Assembly: GCA_902465465.1 (NCBI GenBank)
Contig: CABQNF010000003.1
Coordinates: 1-28,253 of the forward strand
Origin: an uncultured Collinsella sp.
GTDB taxonomy: Bacteria; Actinomycetota; Coriobacteriia; Coriobacteriales; Coriobacteriaceae
Length of the DNA stretch: 28,253 bases
Direction of reading: 5' to 3'
Shown: positions 1 through 7,318 of the stretch, piece by piece
How positions within the stretch are numbered: position 1 is the first letter of the stretch
How the letters are laid out: each line of letters begins with the position of its first letter
Position numbers and translations under genes: made by a program
The notes under the pieces: generated by a model
The model's database searches: none
Told to the model about the DNA's origin: nothing
What the model saw: the letters and a program-made list of their open reading frames with translations, nothing else

Positions 1-423
1 CGTGTAGTGGAGCGTGGTGTTGAAGACTTCGACGACCGTACCCGCCGGCACGCGGAACGCCTTAACGCATGCGGTGTCGAGCTTGCCGTCCTCGATCTCC
101 CAGCGATGCGCCACGAGCAGGATAAAGTCGCGCGCGCCCAGGTTGAACTCGCTCGCGCGGTGGTACTCCAGGCAGTTGAGACGCGTGTTGTGGCCGTTGC
201 ACCAGCCCAGCTGGAACGGACGGCCACCAAACATGAGAAAGCCAAGCTTGTTGGCATCCTTGACGTCCTCGAGCTCCGGCGCGCTTGCTACGTACTTGCT
301 GCCCTCGGGAATGGGCGTGGCAGAGAGCGCCTCGAGCACGGGCGACGTGAGCTCGGACGAAACGTTATCCCAAACGTTGCCATAGGATTTGAACTCGGGA
401 TCGTTGACAGAGTAGATATTCAT
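1..423 (-). CDS. DUF4867 family protein (3' end cut by window edge)
   Basis: The reading frame opens at an ATG at 423 and stays open to the window edge, giving 141 N-terminal residues (MNIYSVNDPEFKSYGNVWDN...). An AGGAGTG Shine-Dalgarno lies just upstream of the ATG. The visible part resembles the DUF4867 family: an N-terminal SVNDPEFKSYG, a central GWCNGHNTRLN followed by LEYHR, and the start of a TTLHY motif at the edge. The family is thought to be a small cupin-like protein often found near sugar or nucleoside metabolism genes; its biochemical role is unknown to me. It is separated from luxS by that gene's terminator and by an inverted repeat in its own promoter region, so it is probably a single transcription unit. 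The family call rests on motif recall, not on a search. Confidence 0.65.
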   Translation of the reverse strand, partial: MNIYSVNDPEFKSYGNVWDNVSSELTSPVLEALSATPIPEGSKYVASAPELEDVKDANKLGFLMFGGRPFQLGWCNGHNTRLNCLEYHRASEFNLGARDFILLVAHRWEIEDGKLDTACVKAFRVPAGTVVEVFNTTLHYT

Positions 424-432
424 GTTCACTCC

Positions 433-458
433 TGTTCGTAAATGTGACTATACGAACA
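433..458. promoter_or_regulatory. Perfect inverted repeat upstream of the DUF4867 gene (candidate operator)
   Basis: TGTTCGTA (433-440) and TACGAACA (451-458) form perfect 8-bp arms around a 10-bp spacer, ending 10 bp upstream of the ATG at 423. A second palindrome, TTCTAGAA (459-466), abuts it. A TATAGT on the minus strand inside the spacer could be the -10 box, so a bound protein would block transcription. It is a likely transcription-factor site; the regulator is unknown. Confidence 0.5.
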
Positions 459-507
459 TTCTAGAACAAACATGAGCGATTTTGAACGCTCGCCCCGACC
501 AATCAAC

Positions 508-539
508 AAAAAGGCGCCCCCGCATAAGCGAAGGCGCCC
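508..539 (-). terminator. Rho-independent terminator of luxS
   Basis: Read on the minus strand, an 11-bp stem (513-523 with 528-538, including two G-U pairs) closes a TTAT loop and is followed by five T (508-512). It lies about 30 bp after the luxS stop codon. Confidence 0.85.
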
Positions 540-567
540 AATGCGCGCGTTTTGGACGATAAAGCCC

Positions 568-1056
568 TTATGCCTGCTGATAGTGCAGGTGCTTCTCGTC
601 GATATCGGCCAGGTCGCGGTCGAGGTAGCGGCGCGCAAGCCAGTTGGCCATGGGGAGGTTCTGGTCCAGGTAGTTACCGCATTCCTCGGGAGCGGCACCG
701 GGGACATCGCCCTCAAAGCCGGCGACAAACTCGAACAGCTCACGCACGAGCGGCAGGATCTCCTCGCTCGTCACCTCGCCAAACACAACCAGGTAAAAGC
801 CCGTGCGGCAGCCCATGGGGCCAAAGTAGACAATGCGGCCCGACCACTCGGCATGATTGCGAAGGAACGTCGCGCCCAGGTGCTCGATGGTGTGGCACTC
901 GGCCGTGTTCATGACCGGCTCCTTGTTGGGCGTGGTCAGGCGCAGGTCAAAGGTGGTGACGGCGGCCCCGGTCGCCGGATCGCGGTCGATGCGGCTCACA
1001 TACACGCCGGGCTCAAGCAACAGATGGTCAACGGAAAAGCTCGCAATGCGCTCCAT
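568..1056 (-). CDS. luxS: S-ribosylhomocysteine lyase LuxS
   Basis: This 162-residue protein has the usual LuxS length. LuxS cleaves S-ribosylhomocysteine to homocysteine and 4,5-dihydroxypentane-2,3-dione, the autoinducer-2 precursor, in the cytoplasmic activated methyl cycle. The metal site is visible: HTIEH gives His55 and His59 with Glu58 as catalytic base, and ECGNY gives Cys126 as third ligand. GCRTGF supplies the conserved catalytic Cys83. The N-terminal SFxVDH and the RLTTPN segments also match the family. A GAGAGGATC ribosome binding site precedes the ATG at 1056. The gene stands alone, with a strong terminator downstream and a long inverted repeat upstream. No Pfs/MTAN gene lies in the window. 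AI-2 signalling, as opposed to simple methyl-cycle detoxification, cannot be inferred here. Confidence 0.97.
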   Translation of the reverse strand: MERIASFSVDHLLLEPGVYVSRIDRDPATGAAVTTFDLRLTTPNKEPVMNTAECHTIEHLGATFLRNHAEWSGRIVYFGPMGCRTGFYLVVFGEVTSEEILPLVRELFEFVAGFEGDVPGAAPEECGNYLDQNLPMANWLARRYLDRDLADIDEKHLHYQQA

Positions 1057-1078
1057 GGCAGATCCTCTCGGTAGTCAA

Positions 1079-1152
1079 TTTGGGACGGGCTCTTTTAGCT
1101 GGTTCGAATGGTCGCACCAATCATACCAGTCAAAAAAGCCCCGTCCCAAAAA
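1079..1152. repeat. Long imperfect inverted repeat between the nucleoside hydrolase gene and luxS
   Basis: TTTGGGACGGG at 1079-1089 is mirrored by CCCGTCCCAAA near 1140-1150. T-rich and A-rich segments continue the arms, and an inner CTGGT...ACCAG pair with TGGT-CGC-ACCA closes the top. The whole forms a 74-nt extended hairpin. Neither strand carries a run of T after the stem, so it is not a standard intrinsic terminator. It lies in the luxS 5' region and could be a REP/MITE-like element or an mRNA leader structure. Confidence 0.55.
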
Positions 1153-1158
1153 GACAGC

Positions 1159-2133
1159 TTAGCCAAGGACGCGGGCCATACGCGTCTTGAACTCGGACAG
1201 GAAGCGCGGAGCATCCACGGTCAGTGCCACAAGCGCGCTCTTGTCCGGATCGGACAGGCGGCGCTCATCGCAGATGGTGCGACCGCGGTACTCGCCCAGC
1301 AGATCAACACGCAGGTTGCAGCCGAGCGCACCTACGAGCGTGGGGTCGATCGCCACGGCAACGGCCAGCGGATCGTGCAGCGCACAACCACCCAGGTAGG
1401 GTGCGTTCATCTCGTACGAGCCAATGTAGTGCTCGACCATGCTCGCAAATGCGCAGCCCGCCATAGTGCCCGAGCCCGTCCAGCCGGCAATGTCGCGGCG
1501 TGTAAGCACCACGCGATGCGTCACGTCCAGACCCACCATGGTGAGCTTACGGCCCGAGCGCAGCACCGCGTCGGCTGCCTCGGGGTCGCTCGCCATATTG
1601 GCCTCGGCACCCGCGCTCACGTTGCCGGGCACGGTAAGGGCGCCGCCCATCACGACCACGCGGCCGATGGACATCATCGCTGCCGCATCGCGCTCCAGGG
1701 CGAGCGCCAGGTTGGAGAGCGGGCCAGTCGCCACGTAGACCAGATCGGGACCATAGGTGCGCGCGGCATCGATCAGATAATCGACCGCAGCGTTGCCGTC
1801 GGCCGAGGTCGCCCCCACCGGCTCGTAGGGCGACGCGGGCACGCTCGCGCCGCCGATGCCGTTCTTGCCGTGAATGAGCGCGGTGGACGCCGGCGGCGTA
1901 TAAGGCTCAGTCGCCTGCAGAGGACGGTCGGCGCCCAGGTACACCGGCACCTCGGGACGACCCAGCAGATCGAGCACCGCCAGGCAATTGTGCGCCGATT
2001 GCTCGACGCGCACGTTACCAAAGCACGTGGTGATGCCCACGAGCTCCACCTCGGGGCTCGCGATGGCATAGGCCAGCGCCATCGCATCGTCCACACCCAT
2101 ATCCAGATCAAGGATCAGCTTCTTGATTGCCAT
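1159..2133 (-). CDS. Inosine-uridine preferring nucleoside hydrolase family protein
   Basis: This 324-residue protein matches the length of the IU-nucleoside hydrolase family, which cleaves the N-glycosidic bond of ribonucleosides to base and ribose using a bound calcium ion. The signature aspartate cluster is at the N-terminus: DLDMGVDDA (Asp9, Asp11, Asp15, Asp16), a variant of the classical DTDPGxDD. GKNGIGG near residue 90 and VYVATGPLSNLALAL near 160 are also family segments. The ATG at 2133 has a GGAG site upstream. It starts 30 bp after the ribokinase gene, so the two are very likely one operon in which ribose released here is phosphorylated. Met and Val in the first motif are slightly unusual. 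Substrate preference cannot be read from the sequence. Confidence 0.9.
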   Translation of the reverse strand: MAIKKLILDLDMGVDDAMALAYAIASPEVELVGITTCFGNVRVEQSAHNCLAVLDLLGRPEVPVYLGADRPLQATEPYTPPASTALIHGKNGIGGASVPASPYEPVGATSADGNAAVDYLIDAARTYGPDLVYVATGPLSNLALALERDAAAMMSIGRVVVMGGALTVPGNVSAGAEANMASDPEAADAVLRSGRKLTMVGLDVTHRVVLTRRDIAGWTGSGTMAGCAFASMVEHYIGSYEMNAPYLGGCALHDPLAVAVAIDPTLVGALGCNLRVDLLGEYRGRTICDERRLSDPDKSALVALTVDAPRFLSEFKTRMARVLG

Positions 2134-2163
2134 TGTTCTACTCCGCTTCTCCGTCTTTATCGT

Positions 2164-3126
2164 TTAACCAAACCAATGTTCAACTTCGGTGCGCGTGGGA
2201 ATCGATCGCTGAGCGCCCAGGCGCGACACCGTCACCGCCGAGGCGCGAGCACCCGCGGCCATGCACTCAAAGAGCGGCAAGCCCTCTAGGCGAGCCGCCG
2301 CCAACGCGCCGATAAACGTATCGCCGGCGGCCGTGGTATCGACTACCGTGCTCGAAAGTGCCGGCATGCGCAGCAGCTCACCGCCATCGCCGAGCGTAAC
2401 CGAGCCGGCACCGCCCAACGTGATGACCGCAGCTCCGGCGCCCTTGTCGAGCAGCGCATTGAGCGCGGTGACGCAACTCACGTCATCCGCGGGCAGAATA
2501 CCCGTCAGAACATGGCACTCGGTCTCGTTGGGGCAGACCAGGTCGACCGCAGGCCAGACCTCCGCAGGCAGCTCGCAGGCGGGCGCTGGATTAAAGACCG
2601 TATAGAACCCCAGCTCGTGAGCGCAAACAAGTGCCTCGGCCGTCGCCGCAAGGTCGCATTCGCCCTGGGCGATAAAGACGCTTCCGGCAGCCGGGGCAAT
2701 CTCGCTGGCGCCGCCGTCGAGCTCATGGGCCACCAGACGCCTCAGCGCGCAGGCAACGTCCGCGCCCGCAAGCGCATGGTTGGCGCCCGGTGACAGTATG
2801 ATGCGGTTGTCGCCCTCGCAGCGAATGATGGTCGCCGTTCCCGTCTCCACGTCATCGCGATGCACTACAAAGTCACAGTCCACGCCGGCGTCTTGGAGCC
2901 CCGCCACGAGCGACGCGCCGAACGCATCGCGACCGACCGCGCCGATCATGTGCGTGCACGCGCCCATACGCGCGGCAGCTACGGCCTGATTGGCGCCCTT
3001 GCCTCCGGCGTTGGTGATAAACCCGCTGCCGCCGACGGTCTCGCCCGCACGCGGTATGCGCTCGCACGCCACCGAAAGGTCCATGTTCATGCTGCCGAAC
3101 ACCGCAACGATGCCGCGATCTGCCAT
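2164..3126 (-). CDS. rbsK: Ribokinase
   Basis: This 320-residue PfkB-family sugar kinase phosphorylates ribose to ribose-5-phosphate. Ribokinase hallmarks are NxDLxVxxxRxPxxGET near the N-terminus, the signature AGGKGANQA, NPAPA mid-protein, and DTTAAGDTFIGAL with the catalytic Asp near the C-terminus. I place the start at the ATG at 3126 because a perfect GGAGG lies 5 nt upstream; the frame runs 18 codons further upstream, but those residues do not resemble the family. It is the first gene of a two-gene unit with the nucleoside hydrolase. The 187-bp divergent region to the acyltransferase gene must hold its promoter, but I see no convincing -35/-10 pair. A deoxyribokinase-type specificity is not excluded. 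Confidence 0.92.
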   Translation of the reverse strand: MADRGIVAVFGSMNMDLSVACERIPRAGETVGGSGFITNAGGKGANQAVAAARMGACTHMIGAVGRDAFGASLVAGLQDAGVDCDFVVHRDDVETGTATIIRCEGDNRIILSPGANHALAGADVACALRRLVAHELDGGASEIAPAAGSVFIAQGECDLAATAEALVCAHELGFYTVFNPAPACELPAEVWPAVDLVCPNETECHVLTGILPADDVSCVTALNALLDKGAGAAVITLGGAGSVTLGDGGELLRMPALSSTVVDTTAAGDTFIGALAAARLEGLPLFECMAAGARASAVTVSRLGAQRSIPTRTEVEHWFG

Positions 3127-3313
3127 GGAAACCTCCTCATCTGCGGGCCTTATGCCCACCGCCAGCCGTCGATCGTGCACTCTCGCACCCCCTATAACTT
3201 TAGTTCACTTTGATGTGGACGCGCGCTTGAGCTTGCGCCAGCAGCAAGCATTCACAGGAGCAGGCAGCTACAATGAAGGCGTGCTGATTATTCTCGTCAT
3301 TGGATGATGTTTT

Positions 3314-5530
3314 ATGGAACAACTCTCGCAATCGGGCTCGCGCGGTCGACGCCGCACGGGCAACGAGCCGGCGCCGCACGAACGCGTGAAGGGTGAACGC
3401 CGTGCCAACGAACCGCGACGCACCGCGAGCCCCCATCGTGCTTCTGCTAACAACGCGGGCCGCGCCAACACTCCCGCCGCGGAGCAGACGCCTGCTCGCC
3501 CCAAGTCCCGCTACATCCCTGCACTCGACGGTCTGCGTACGCTCGCCGTCGTCGCGGTGGTGCTCTATCACCTCAACCTCACGTGGGCGCAGGGCGGTCT
3601 GCTCGGCGTCACGATCTTCTTTGTGCTTTCGGGCTATCTGATCACACGCCTGCTACTCAACGAAGTCGCTAAGACCGGCCGCATCGACCTCAAGAGCTTC
3701 TGGATCCGCCGCATCCGTCGCCTGGTCCCCGCCGTGGTAACCGTCGTGGTGGTGACCTGTGCGCTGTGCACCGTCTTCAACCACGTGATGCTCACCAAGA
3801 TGCGCCCCGACATTCTGCCGTCACTGCTGTTCTTTAACAACTGGTGGCAGATTGCCCAAAACGTCTCGTACTTCAATGCTCTGGGCGACCCCTCGCCGCT
3901 CACGCACTTTTGGTCGCTTGCCATCGAGGAACAGTTCTACCTGATTTGGCCGCCGCTGCTGTTTGCCATGGTATCCATGCATGTGAGCAAACCCAACACG
4001 CGCCGCGTGGTTCTAGGCCTTGCCGCGGTATCTGCCCTTGCCATGATGGTGCTTTACAACCCTGCCGCCGACCCCAGCCGCGTGTACTACGGCACCGACA
4101 CCCGCGTGTTCTCGCTGCTGCTGGGTGCCTGGATGGCCTTTATCCCCGATCGCGACCTGGCGCTGGTGCGTCTCGCTCGTCGTTTGGGGCTCAATCGCCT
4201 GGCCGGCGCCGCCAAGCACGGCAAGAGCGCCGAGGGCAAGCCTGGCGAGAAGGCCGACGAATCAGCCGAGACCGGCCCGGCACAGCCGAGCGCCCTCGTG
4301 CGCTTTTGGTCCTCGCCCGCATCCATCGATGTGTTGGGCGTCGTGGGTCTGGTTGGCCTTGCCGCCATGGTCGCGCTCACCAACGGCTACACCGCCTTCC
4401 AGTATCGCGGAGGCACACTGCTGTGCTCGATCCTCACGCTCATGGTCATCGCGGCCTGCGTGCAGCCCCAGGGAATGGTTGCCCGCGCGCTGTCCGCCGA
4501 GCCGCTCGTGTGGGTTGGCAAGCGCTCGTACAGCATCTACCTGTGGCACTATCCGCTGCTGTTGCTTATGAACCCGGTCGCCAACATCAACGATACACCG
4601 TGGTGGCAGTACATTTTGCAGGTGCTGTTGGTGGTCGCCGTGGCCGAATGCTCATATCGCTTTATCGAGACGCCGTTTAGAAAGGGCGCCTTTGGGCGCA
4701 CCGTATCCGAGTTCCGCGACGGCACCGCCACGCCCGCCAACTGGGCACGCGCGCACGTCCCTGCCTGCGCAGCCTGCGCCGTCGTGTTGGTCGTTGCGCT
4801 GGGCGGTCTGATCTTTGTGCCGGAGACCTCCGCACTGAGCGGCGAGGGCGCCGAAGTTCTGAACAAGGAAGCCAAAAACACCGCGCCCACCGACCAGCAG
4901 GCGGCCGACGACACCGACAAGGACAACGACGGCTTCCCCGATGGCTCCTACGATCTGCTTATGATCGGCGACTCCGTGTCGCTGCGTGCCGTAGACACCT
5001 TTGACGGCGTGTTCCCGCACAGCCATATCGATGCCGAAAAGGGCCGCCAGTTCGATGCGGGCCGTGCGACATTTGAGGGCTATATCCAGCAGAACCTTGC
5101 CGGCAAGATCGTGGTCTTTGCGCTGGGCACCAACGGCTTGGTAACCGACGACCAGATCGACGCCATCATGGCCGATGCAGGAGATAAGCGTATTGTGGTG
5201 TTTGTGAACACGCGCAGCCCGCAGCCGTGGGTTGGCTCTACCAACCAGGCCATTGCCAACGCCGCTACGCGCTACAAGAACGTGCGCGTTATCGATTGGT
5301 ACGGATACAGTGCTAACCGCAACGACCTGTTCGATGGCGATGGCACGCACCTTTCGAACACGGGTGTGACCGAGTACCTTAAGCTCATCCACGATGCCGT
5401 CAAGAAGGACCTGCCCGTACACCCCGAGGATCACGTCAACGATCCGCAGCCGGCAGCCGTCAAGTCTGCCACCGACGCGCTCGTTAATGCCCTCGCCTTC
5501 AAACCGCACAAGCTAGGCACCGACAAGTAA
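3314..5530 (+). CDS. OatA-like acyltransferase 3 membrane protein with C-terminal SGNH domain
   Basis: This 738-residue protein has the layout of OatA-type O-acetyltransferases, which move acetyl groups across the membrane onto peptidoglycan or other envelope glycans. Residues 1-65 are basic and disordered. Residues 66-455 form an acyltransferase-3 membrane domain with ALDGLRTLAVV (70-80), FFVLSGYLI (102-110), HFWSLAIEEQFYLIWP (198-213) and YSIYLWHYPL (406-415). A final membrane helix lies near 483-502. The extracytoplasmic SGNH domain has GDSV with Ser554, a GTN block at 605-607 and DGTH with Asp676 and His679. About 45 residues rich in charge and Ala (290-335) sit between membrane helices. 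The ribosome binding site is weak. A TACAAT at 3269-3274 may be its -10 box. The acceptor glycan is not determined by sequence. Confidence 0.9.
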   Translation: MEQLSQSGSRGRRRTGNEPAPHERVKGERRANEPRRTASPHRASANNAGRANTPAAEQTPARPKSRYIPALDGLRTLAVVAVVLYHLNLTWAQGGLLGVTIFFVLSGYLITRLLLNEVAKTGRIDLKSFWIRRIRRLVPAVVTVVVVTCALCTVFNHVMLTKMRPDILPSLLFFNNWWQIAQNVSYFNALGDPSPLTHFWSLAIEEQFYLIWPPLLFAMVSMHVSKPNTRRVVLGLAAVSALAMMVLYNPAADPSRVYYGTDTRVFSLLLGAWMAFIPDRDLALVRLARRLGLNRLAGAAKHGKSAEGKPGEKADESAETGPAQPSALVRFWSSPASIDVLGVVGLVGLAAMVALTNGYTAFQYRGGTLLCSILTLMVIAACVQPQGMVARALSAEPLVWVGKRSYSIYLWHYPLLLLMNPVANINDTPWWQYILQVLLVVAVAECSYRFIETPFRKGAFGRTVSEFRDGTATPANWARAHVPACAACAVVLVVALGGLIFVPETSALSGEGAEVLNKEAKNTAPTDQQAADDTDKDNDGFPDGSYDLLMIGDSVSLRAVDTFDGVFPHSHIDAEKGRQFDAGRATFEGYIQQNLAGKIVVFALGTNGLVTDDQIDAIMADAGDKRIVVFVNTRSPQPWVGSTNQAIANAATRYKNVRVIDWYGYSANRNDLFDGDGTHLSNTGVTEYLKLIHDAVKKDLPVHPEDHVNDPQPAAVKSATDALVNALAFKPHKLGTDK

Positions 5531-5553
5531 CCTGCAGCGCAAACTTCCCACAT

Positions 5554-5591
5554 CCGGAGGGGGTGTCTGCCACGGCAGACACCCCCTCCGG
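5554..5591. repeat. Perfect 18-bp palindromic hairpin downstream of the acyltransferase gene
   Basis: Arms 5554-5571 and 5574-5591 are perfectly complementary with only two bases between them. No T-tract follows, so it is at best an atypical terminator. The bases after it (CCGGCAGTTAGGGAC, 5588-5602) match sequence in the REP-like array near 21589-21603, which places this hairpin in the same dispersed repeat family. Confidence 0.6.
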
Positions 5592-5737
5592 CAGTTAGGG
5601 ACACTCCTGGCGCAGCCAATGAAGACCTCTACGGATGAATTCCAGGCCGCTCCGTCGCTCCAGACATCGTTTCCGCGCCTCGTGCCTGCCCCAAACAATC
5701 AAAACAAGCCCTTTTCGCCGCACCCTCAAAGGTCTGT

Positions 5738-5963
5738 GGGCAAAAAAGGGCAAATATGAGTACTGTTACCATTTTAGTAGCAAGCAAAACCACCCAAAAT
5801 GACGTCCGAGCGACCCCTACAACCCCCTAAAGCAGCCAACCTGACTGGTTTAAGGCGTATTGGAGCCAATTTTAATGAACATACTAAAGGCTATGTTCAT
5901 TATCTTTTAGGATGTAAATGCTATTCGCTTAGCAACAGTACTCATATTTGGCATTTTTTGTCC
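5738..5963. repeat. MITE-like element with 33-bp imperfect inverted repeats
   Basis: The left arm (5738-5770) and right arm (5931-5963) match at 28 of 33 positions when one is reverse-complemented. They share a perfect 17-nt core, CAAATATGAGTACTGTT, preceded by CAAAAAA. The 160 bp between them has no ORF with a recognisable product. The element occupies most of the gap between the converging acyltransferase and NRAMP genes, and is lower in GC than its surroundings. No transposase is present. It may be a non-autonomous mobile element or a pair of protein-binding sites. Confidence 0.6.
5874..5901. repeat. Perfect inverted repeat inside the 5.7-6.0 kb element
   Basis: AATGAACATA (5874-5883) and TATGTTCATT (5892-5901) form 10-bp perfect arms with an 8-nt loop. 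The half-site ATGAACATA recurs at 21472-21480 in the promoter region of an ABC transporter gene, which could reflect a shared regulator site or chance. Confidence 0.45.
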
Positions 5964-5994
5964 ATTGCTATATAACTAACACCCTATAGCAGAC

Positions 5995-6029
5995 AAAAAA
6001 CAGGCCGCAGCCCATCGCTGCGGCCTGTT
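5995..6029 (-). terminator. Rho-independent terminator of the mgtE-nramp operon
   Basis: On the minus strand a 12-bp stem (AACAGGCCGCAG with its complement, 6018-6029 and 5999-6010), 7-nt loop and six T (5995-6000) follow the NRAMP stop codon by about 20 bp. Confidence 0.9.
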
Positions 6030-6047
6030 CGGAAGCAAAAGTGGGCG

Positions 6048-7310
6048 TTAAGCGCTGTAGCCCATCGCTTGCAGCACAAACATGACGACTGTCAACACCG
6101 TAATCACGGCGATAGTCGCCCAAGTGAGCACGTTCCACACGCGGCCATTGCGGTTGGCACCCATGATGTGACGGTCGGCGGCGATAACCACCTGGAACAC
6201 CAGAACCACGGGCAGTAGCACGCCATTGATGACCTGCGAGGTCATCATAATCTGGAACAGATCGACGCCGGGCATAAGCACCAGCACGGCAGAGATACCG
6301 ATGATGGCCGTAATGATGCCGCGGTAAACCGGGGCCTCGTCCCAGCTGCGGTCGGCACCGCGCTCCCAGCCAAATGCCTCGCAGATAGCGCTCGACGTAA
6401 CGCCCGGCAGCACGCAGGCGGCCAAGAAGCTCGCCGCGACCAGGCCCGAGGCAAACAGTACCGTGGACCACTGGCCCGCGATGGGCTCCAGTGCGCGGGC
6501 GGCATCGGCGGCATCGCTAATCTGAATGCCCGCCGGGAACAACACCGTACCGGTCGTGATGATAATAAAGCCGGCAATGACATCGGCGGCAAGCGAGCCG
6601 CTCACGGTATCAATACGCTGCAACACGATGTCGTCCTCGCCCGCATTCTTATCGACCACGTTGTTCTGAGCCAAGAAGATCATCCACGGTGCGATGGTGG
6701 TACCGATCGTTGCGACCACGAGCGACACGTAGCTGGGATCGTTCTGAATATTGGGGACGACCAAGTCGACCGCGACCTCGCCCCAGTTGGGGCCGGCCAT
6801 AAACGCGGCGACGATGTAGGTCACGAACACGCAGCTTACCAGCAGCAGAATCTTCTCGATGCGCTGGAAACTGCCCGACATGGTAAGCATCCACACCAGC
6901 AGCGCCACGAGCGGCACCGAGATGCTCGCCGGAACGCCAAACAGAGCAAGGCCGCTCGCGATACCCGCGAACTCCGAGATGGTCACCGCCGTGTTGGCGA
7001 TCAACAGCGCTGCCATGGCCAGCACGCTCTTGCGCACGCCAAAGCGCTCGCGAATGAGCGACGCCAGGCCCTTACCCGTGACGCATCCGCAGCGCGCCGC
7101 GGTCTCCTGCGTCACGATAAGCAGCACGGTCATGACGGGAAGCATCCAGAGCATCTTATAGCCATAGCTGGCGCCCGCGCTGGAATACGTGGCGATGCCG
7201 CCAGCGTCATTGCCCGAAAGCGCCGCCAGAAGACCGGGGCCCATGGCGCCAAAGATGGCCGCGATGGTCAGCTTTTGCTTGGTGCTCGGCTTTTGCTTCG
7301 TATTTTGCAC
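6048..7310 (-). CDS. NRAMP-related divalent metal transporter, probable magnesium type (NRMT-like)
   Basis: This 420-residue integral membrane protein has the SLC11/NRAMP fold, with about 11 hydrophobic segments. The first helix carries SGNDAGG instead of the classical DPGN: the metal-binding Asp35 is kept, but Pro and Asn become Ala and Gly. Helix 6 has TTIAPWMIF instead of the MPH motif, so the transition-metal-selecting Met is Ala207 and His is Trp209. As I recall, loss of that Met and Asn marks the NRAMP-related magnesium transporter branch, characterised from another coriobacterium, Eggerthella lenta. I choose a GTG start at 7310: it follows GGTAGGTGG, and lies 8 nt after the upstream MgtE stop, so translation is likely coupled. 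The frame continues upstream into mgtE, but that part is not NRAMP-like. Metal specificity is inferred. Confidence 0.85.
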   Translation of the reverse strand: MQNTKQKPSTKQKLTIAAIFGAMGPGLLAALSGNDAGGIATYSSAGASYGYKMLWMLPVMTVLLIVTQETAARCGCVTGKGLASLIRERFGVRKSVLAMAALLIANTAVTISEFAGIASGLALFGVPASISVPLVALLVWMLTMSGSFQRIEKILLLVSCVFVTYIVAAFMAGPNWGEVAVDLVVPNIQNDPSYVSLVVATIGTTIAPWMIFLAQNNVVDKNAGEDDIVLQRIDTVSGSLAADVIAGFIIITTGTVLFPAGIQISDAADAARALEPIAGQWSTVLFASGLVAASFLAACVLPGVTSSAICEAFGWERGADRSWDEAPVYRGIITAIIGISAVLVLMPGVDLFQIMMTSQVINGVLLPVVLVFQVVIAADRHIMGANRNGRVWNVLTWATIAVITVLTVVMFVLQAMGYSA

Positions 7311-7318
7311 GCGACCAC

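Noticed and set aside
1079..1152. SAM or SAH riboswitch in front of luxS
   Set aside because: The segment is a simple extended hairpin; no conserved riboswitch core could be recognised.
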